This document shows, piece after piece, positions 6,508-9,960 of a DNA stretch of 9,960 nt; the stretch's first letter is position 1; the number at the start of each line of letters is the position of its first letter. The DNA comes from Planctomycetaceae bacterium (lineage in GTDB: Bacteria; Planctomycetota; Planctomycetia; Planctomycetales; Planctomycetaceae), in assembly GCA_003445035.1 (NCBI GenBank), contig DLVV01000380.1:1-9960 (forward strand), written 5' to 3'. The position numbers were made by a program, and so were the translations under genes. The notes under the pieces are model-generated. The model was given only the letters and a program-made list of their open reading frames with translations. It had not been told where the DNA came from and made no database searches.

Positions 6508-6537
6508 GTTATAGGTCAGCGGTCGCTGACCTGTCGA
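6508..6537 (-). promoter_or_regulatory. Promoter of the TPR lipoprotein gene with dyad-filled spacer
   Basis: On the minus strand, TCGACA (6537-6532; 5 of 6 to TTGACA) is followed after 18 bp by TATAAC (6513-6508; 5 of 6 to TATAAT). Transcription would start near 6501, leaving a leader of about 65 nt. The leader could begin with a GGGCCG/CGGCCC hairpin (arms 6492-6497 and 6473-6478). The spacer is occupied by a perfect inverted repeat, described separately. Confidence 0.5.
6513..6532. repeat. Perfect 9-bp inverted repeat (operator or terminator stem)
   Basis: AGGTCAGCG (6513-6521) and CGCTGACCT (6524-6532) are perfect arms around a 2-base centre. The dyad fills the 18-bp promoter spacer and touches the last base of the -35 and the first base of the -10 box. 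That geometry fits a repressor operator or a MerR-type site. It also lies 30 nt beyond the stop of the upstream minus-strand gene and could form a terminator stem, although no U-tract follows. Confidence 0.6.
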
Positions 6538-6562
6538 GGTCCAATTCCGGACCCGATCCGGT

Positions 6563-7822
6563 TCAACCGCCCGCTTGGCCTGGCTGGGAGGCCCTGCGGA
6601 CGGAGGCTCTTCGCGTGGCCAGGATCAGTCCCTGCAGCACCAGAAACACGACGAGCGGAACGATCCAGGCGATGCGGGCGAACTGCAGCAGCGTCTGGGC
6701 CCATTTCGCCGGCGGTTTGTCGGTGATGACACGGCCCTCGGGGACATGGACACTTCGGCGATCGAGCTCGTCTTCGACGACGGCACGGCGGCCGTTGTCG
6801 AGGTCGCTGTTGCCGGTGGCTGCGACGACGATGGGCACACGGACGTGTTCGATTCGGCCGGCGATTCGTTCGAGGTGATCGGTTCCGTTGTCCGAGAGAG
6901 TTGCGGTGTTGTCCAGGAAATCGTCGCTCTCCAGCAGGAATCCGACACGAGCAGCCCGTCCGCCGCGTGTGGAGGTGGGATCGAGTGCCGCACCGAGAAC
7001 CAGCAGGACCACAAGTCCCAGGAGCGTCAGCAGCAGCAGCAGACAGCCCACGGCTGCCATCTGGCTCTTGAAGACGGTCCGCTCGGATGTTGGTTCGTGG
7101 TGCAGGTCGATTGCCCGACGTCGGCGAGCCGATTCCTGGATCGCGGCGAATGTCTCGACCACGTCGACCAGTTCTTCCAGCTTCAAGTGGCTTGCCCCAT
7201 CGGCCACCTCCAGCCACTCTGACGCCGTCTCCGGGTTGTCTCTTTCGGATCGCTGCAGTTCGAGCGGGCTGTCTCCGACCAGCAGGGTGACTTCGGCCGG
7301 ACCGTTGGTGGGGCGGAGCGTCCAGGTGGCGTCCGGTCCCGAATCGGATTCCAGACGGACGGTCCCCGAAGGGCCGAGCGTGGCGTTGACCTGGTCGAAC
7401 CGTCCCGCGAGGCGTCCCAGTCGAGCGAGATCGTCGAAGAGCAGTTCTTCGGCTGGCCGGTTGTCTGCCCGGTCGACTCGCAGCGGTGGGGCCGGGGCGT
7501 GTGTGTTTTCGAGTGGGGTCAGTTCCCGGACGGCCGGCAGCCAGCAGCGGATCGTGGCCCGGACGTCGGAGGCCACGAGTGCCAGCCGATGGACCGCTGC
7601 CGCGGCCAGGTGCGGTCCGGCAACGACGATCAGCGGTCGATCACTTTCCAGCAACGACATGGCCACGGCCAGGTCCGCTTCCTCGGACCCGGCCAGGATG
7701 GTCAGGTCGGGCAGTTCGGACGTTTCGGGTTGCCTTTGGCTGTCGGGGTCGAGGTCGATTTGTTCGAGCAGTCCGGCGGCGTGGGGAGAATCGCCGAGCA
7801 CCAGGACATTGCGGACCGTCAT
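6563..7822 (-). CDS. Two-TM membrane protein with degenerate Gfo/Idh/MocA-like N-terminal region
   Basis: The product has 419 residues from ATG 7822, which overlaps the mtnA stop codon (TGATG), so it is probably translationally coupled. Residues 1-100 alternate beta strand and helix like a Rossmann fold (VRNVLVLGD, LPDLTILAG, RPLIVVAGP). They align by eye with Gfo/Idh/MocA oxidoreductases, but the dinucleotide-binding Gly-rich loop is absent and the EKP motif appears as Ala68-Gly69-Pro70, so catalysis is unlikely. A conserved-looking block (about 203-256, ending SARRRRAIDLHHEPTSERTVFKSQM) precedes a long membrane helix (about 257-279). A loop of about 100 residues and a second helix (about 384-403) follow. 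Arg clusters at 233-236 and 404-410 place both ends in the cytoplasm and the loop outside. The loop faintly resembles an OmpA-like fold. The function is unknown; the oxidoreductase ancestry is inference from memory of planctomycete homologues. Confidence 0.7.
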   Translation of the reverse strand: MTVRNVLVLGDSPHAAGLLEQIDLDPDSQRQPETSELPDLTILAGSEEADLAVAMSLLESDRPLIVVAGPHLAAAAVHRLALVASDVRATIRCWLPAVRELTPLENTHAPAPPLRVDRADNRPAEELLFDDLARLGRLAGRFDQVNATLGPSGTVRLESDSGPDATWTLRPTNGPAEVTLLVGDSPLELQRSERDNPETASEWLEVADGASHLKLEELVDVVETFAAIQESARRRRAIDLHHEPTSERTVFKSQMAAVGCLLLLLTLLGLVVLLVLGAALDPTSTRGGRAARVGFLLESDDFLDNTATLSDNGTDHLERIAGRIEHVRVPIVVAATGNSDLDNGRRAVVEDELDRRSVHVPEGRVITDKPPAKWAQTLLQFARIAWIVPLVVFLVLQGLILATRRASVRRASQPGQAGG

Positions 7823-8886
7823 CACCCGTCTCCGTCGGTTCCCAGGACCTCGGCGATCCGCTGGCTTGTGACCGGTTCGATCACCCCTCGCTCGGTCACC
7901 AGTGCCGTGATCAGCTCGGCGGGAGTGACGTCGAAGGCGGGGTTCCAGGTGCCAATTCCGTCGGGAGCGGTCTGTCGTCCAAATCCGCGTGTGATTTCCT
8001 CGCCATCCCGCTCCTCGATGGGAATCTCCTCTCCACTGGCCAGCGAGAAGTCGAAGGTGCTGCGAGGTGCGGCGATGTAGAAGGGGACACGGTGTTCACG
8101 GGCGAGCACCGCCAGTGCGTAGGTGCCGATCTTGTTGGCCGCGTCGCCGTTGGAGGCGATCCGGTCAGCTCCGGTGATCACCGCCTGCACACGGCCCTGC
8201 TGCATGGCCCAGGCGGCCATCGAGTCACAGATCAGCGTGGTGGGGATCCCATGGCGTGTCAGTTCCCAGGTGGTCAAGCGAGCCCCTTGCAGCAAAGGGC
8301 GGGTCTCATCGACGTAGACCTCGATTTCCCGTCCGAGATCGGCGGCGGCGAACAGCACCGCCAGGGCGGTGCCCGAGCCGGCGGTTGCCAGCCCGCCGGC
8401 ATTGCAGTGTGTCAGCACGCCGGCCCCGCGGGGCATCAGTTCGGCTCCATGACGACCGATGGCCTGGCAGGTGTGCCGGTCCTCATCCTGGATCGCGACG
8501 GCTTCCTCGAGCAGTCGGTCGAGGATCGATGCGGAGTCGAGTTCCGGCTGGTTCGCGGCACATCCGGTTGACCGTGCCAGGGCCCATGCCAGGTTGACAG
8601 CCGTGGGACGGCTGTCGGCCAGCGTGGTTGTCACCCCGGCCAGTTGCCGGTCAAAGTCTTCCCGAGAACTTTCGCGAAACGGCTGCATGCCGACGACCAC
8701 GCCATAGGCCGCGGCGACTCCGATCGCCGGAGCCCCTCGAACTCTCAGGCTCCGGATTGACTCAACCACGTCCTCAAGGCGCCGGCATTCCCGCTGTTGG
8801 ACTTCCAGCGGCAACCGGGTCTGGTCCAGCAGCACCAGGTGGCCGGTGGCCGCATCGCCGGTCCAGGCGAGAGTCGGAAGGGTCAT
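7822..8886 (-). CDS. mtnA: S-methyl-5-thioribose-1-phosphate isomerase
   Basis: MtnA converts 5-methylthioribose-1-phosphate to 5-methylthioribulose-1-phosphate in cytoplasmic methionine salvage. The product has 354 residues, normal for the family. It shows the substrate-binding RGAPAIG (50-56), LTHCNAGGLATAGSGTALAV with catalytic Cys161, VDETRPLLQGARLTTWEL (192-209), and TGADRIASNGDAANKIGTY with catalytic Asp241. The last block also contains the NK substrate contacts. Cys161 and Asp241 match Cys160 and Asp240 of the B. subtilis enzyme. I chose ATG 8886 because MTLPTLAWTGD is the family-like start; the frame stays open to 8991 but would overlap the NIPSNAP gene. Its Shine-Dalgarno is weak and it starts 5 nt after the NIPSNAP stop, so translation probably depends on coupling. 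No other methionine-salvage gene is in view. The related eIF2B-like sugar-phosphate isomerases are less likely given the intact motifs. Confidence 0.95.
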   Translation of the reverse strand: MTLPTLAWTGDAATGHLVLLDQTRLPLEVQQRECRRLEDVVESIRSLRVRGAPAIGVAAAYGVVVGMQPFRESSREDFDRQLAGVTTTLADSRPTAVNLAWALARSTGCAANQPELDSASILDRLLEEAVAIQDEDRHTCQAIGRHGAELMPRGAGVLTHCNAGGLATAGSGTALAVLFAAADLGREIEVYVDETRPLLQGARLTTWELTRHGIPTTLICDSMAAWAMQQGRVQAVITGADRIASNGDAANKIGTYALAVLAREHRVPFYIAAPRSTFDFSLASGEEIPIEERDGEEITRGFGRQTAPDGIGTWNPAFDVTPAELITALVTERGVIEPVTSQRIAEVLGTDGDG

Positions 8887-8891
8887 GGCGA

Positions 8892-9356
8892 CTACTTGGC
8901 CGGCGAATAGCCGGTGGGATTGAGGAACTGCGAGACGACCCTGGTGACGATGGGGCCGTTCTTTCGTGATTCGGCGAACGCCTTCTTCCACTCGGGATCG
9001 TTCCGGAATGCGTTCCAGCTCTTTTTCGCTGCCCCTCGGCTCTTGTGGGCCAGTACGTAGACCAGGGTGTTGCCCTTGAGCTTGGGGTCATCGGGAGTCC
9101 AGTAGATGATGTTCTTCATGCCGTGGCGGGAGAAGATTTTCATCGTGTGGTCGGCGAACCGCTTGTGGAGATCTCCGAGCTTGCCGGGAGCGGTGGTGTA
9201 GGTCCGGAGTTCGAAGACCTGGGCCGGTTTCTTGTCGGAATCGTCAGCGACGGCCGCGTCGGATCCTCGTCCAAACAGCACGGCTCCGGCGACCAGGCCG
9301 AGCAGTGCGGCCAGGGCGATCGTGGCGGATCGTGCGCGGGCTGGAGTGGTTGTCAT
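8892..9356 (-). CDS. Exported NIPSNAP-domain protein
   Basis: The product has 154 residues from ATG 9356, with AGAGGA 8 nt before it. Residues 1-37 look like a signal peptide or membrane anchor (SATIALAALLGLVAGAVLFG, then a possible AVA cleavage site); there is no twin-Arg motif, so Sec export is more likely than Tat. Residues about 47-150 form one NIPSNAP domain: VFELRTYTTAPGKLGDLHKRF, a central HGMKNIIYWTPDD, LVYVLAHKSRGAAKKSWNAFRNDPEWKKAF, and a closing VTRVVSQFLNPTGYSP. NIPSNAP is a ferredoxin-like dimeric alpha/beta-barrel fold whose bacterial members are mostly uncharacterised. It sits 5 nt before mtnA and 58 nt after tatC, probably in one operon. The domain call is firm; the function is unknown. 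Confidence 0.88.
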   Translation of the reverse strand: MTTTPARARSATIALAALLGLVAGAVLFGRGSDAAVADDSDKKPAQVFELRTYTTAPGKLGDLHKRFADHTMKIFSRHGMKNIIYWTPDDPKLKGNTLVYVLAHKSRGAAKKSWNAFRNDPEWKKAFAESRKNGPIVTRVVSQFLNPTGYSPAK

Positions 9357-9366
9357 CGAAGCTGTC

Positions 9367-9386
9367 CTCTCAAGTTGGGAAGAGAG
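9367..9386 (-). promoter_or_regulatory. Possible hairpin masking the NIPSNAP ribosome binding site
   Basis: On the minus-strand RNA, CUCUC (9386-9382) can pair with GAGAG (9371-9367) across a 10-nt loop, and GAGAG is part of the AGAGGA Shine-Dalgarno of the NIPSNAP gene. This could reduce its translation. The 5-bp stem is short, so the effect may be slight. Confidence 0.25.
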
Positions 9387-9406
9387 AATCGACCCGGGAT
9401 CGATTC
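9386..9406 (-). terminator. Terminator-like hairpin after tatC
   Basis: Perfect 7-bp arms GAATCGA (9386-9392) and TCGATTC (9400-9406) surround a 7-base loop and begin 8 nt after the tatC stop. On the minus-strand RNA the stem is followed by UCUCUUCCC, pyrimidine-rich but not a clean U-tract. It may be a weak terminator or attenuator between tatC and the NIPSNAP-mtnA genes. It could also serve as a processing or protection stem. Confidence 0.4.
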
Positions 9407-9414
9407 GTGGATGG

Positions 9415-9960
9415 TCAGATGGTGGCTGGTTCAAACGGGTTACGCTGTGCCATGTACTGGCACAGCCAGATCCCCAGTTCGTAGAGCAGGATCAAGGGGA
9501 ACATCATCATCACCATGCTCGCCGGATCGGCCGGTGTGAGCATCATCGAGACGATCGAGATGACCAGGATGGCCACCCGTCGCTTGGTGCGGTAGATATT
9601 GGCATTGAAGATCGAAAGCCGGTCCAGGAAGAGCATGACCAGTGGCAACTGGAAGCTGATGCCAAACAGCAGGGGCAGCATCACGGCAAAGGAGATCCAC
9701 TCGGAGAGCCGGATTTGCGGTGTGACTCCGAGCCAGTCGTTGAAGCCCAGCAGGAAGGTGAGCACGAACGGGAAGACCATGAAGAAGCAGAAGAGAATCC
9801 CGCCGAGAAAGAGGATCAGCGAGAAGGGCAGGAAGACGTAGACATAGCGTTGTTCGTGGGGGTAGAGGCCGGCGGCGACGAAAAGCCAGACCTGGTAGAA
9901 GATCCACGGGCTGGTCAACACGACTCCGCCGATCAGCGCGACCTTGAGGTAGGTCATGAA
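9415..9960 (-). CDS. tatC: Sec-independent (twin-arginine) translocase subunit TatC, 5' end outside window
   Basis: TatC is the membrane receptor of the Tat system and recognises the twin-Arg signal of folded export substrates. The window holds the last 181 residues. The frame continues through the right edge, and alignment by eye with E. coli TatC suggests about 65 N-terminal residues are missing, so the ATG at 9957 is internal. Visible landmarks are SPWIFYQVWLFVAAGLYPHE, where the Glu corresponds to E. coli Glu103 of the signal-binding site, FPFVLTFLLGF, SEWISFAVMLPLLFGISFQLP (Gln where E. coli has Glu170), and LTPADPASMVMMMFPLILLYELGIWL, with the Asp matching E. coli Asp211. At least four membrane helices are visible. 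No tatA/tatB is in view. It is probably the first visible gene of the minus-strand operon. Confidence 0.95.
   Translation of the reverse strand, partial: FMTYLKVALIGGVVLTSPWIFYQVWLFVAAGLYPHEQRYVYVFLPFSLILFLGGILFCFFMVFPFVLTFLLGFNDWLGVTPQIRLSEWISFAVMLPLLFGISFQLPLVMLFLDRLSIFNANIYRTKRRVAILVISIVSMMLTPADPASMVMMMFPLILLYELGIWLCQYMAQRNPFEPATI

Noticed and set aside
8887..8991. N-terminal extension of MtnA
   Set aside because: It would overlap the NIPSNAP coding region, and the family-like start MTLPTLAWTGD is at 8886.
1..9960. CRISPR array, insertion sequence, prophage or defence system
   Set aside because: I found no regularly spaced repeats, transposase, integrase, terminal inverted repeats, or nuclease/toxin motifs. 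The genes are chromosomal housekeeping or signalling types.

Overview
The window is GC-rich, densely coded bacterial chromosome and most likely comes from a member of the Planctomycetota. I infer this from the divergent DnaA, the FmdB-type zinc ribbon with a Cys-rich tail, the membrane-anchored and degenerate Gfo/Idh-like protein, the NIPSNAP-domain secreted protein, and dnaA lying outside the usual dnaA-dnaN-recF setting. No database search was possible, so the assignment rests on recognition only. I see no mobile element, CRISPR array, rRNA or tRNA.

Layout. (1) Positions 1-1353, minus: a lipoprotein aldose 1-epimerase (GalM-like), cut by the left edge, with a Gly/Lys/Arg-rich linker and tail. 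(2) Positions 1354-1614: a divergent intergenic region. (3) Positions 1615-3168, plus: a tightly overlapping trio of an ECF sigma factor, a membrane-anchored zinc-type anti-sigma factor and a small FmdB-type zinc-ribbon protein. (4) Positions 3169-3592: a 424-bp region without a confident gene. It holds palindromes, DnaA-box-like sequences, a good sigma70-like promoter and a long structured leader. (5) Positions 3593-5071, plus: dnaA. (6) Positions 5158-6435, minus: a TPR lipoprotein convergent with dnaA, preceded by a promoter whose -35/-10 spacer is filled by a perfect dyad. (7) Positions 6563-9960, minus: four genes in transcription order tatC (5' end off the window), a NIPSNAP-domain exported protein, mtnA, and a two-TM protein with a decayed Gfo/Idh-like N-terminal region. 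The last three are separated by 5 nt or less and probably form one operon. tatC is 58 nt upstream, and that gap holds two possible RNA hairpins.

How the genes relate. The sigma/anti-sigma pair is a classic membrane signalling switch, and translational overlap should keep the partners in fixed ratio. DnaA is the replication initiator and probably autoregulates through its upstream region. TatC is the core of the twin-arginine export machine, and MtnA works in methionine salvage. These housekeeping roles do not combine into one obvious pathway. The region looks mostly like ordinary chromosome. The most interesting signals are regulatory (the dyad inside the promoter at 6508-6537, the dnaA leader, and the tatC-NIPSNAP gap) plus two unusual proteins (the basic-tailed mutarotase and the pseudo-oxidoreductase with two membrane helices).
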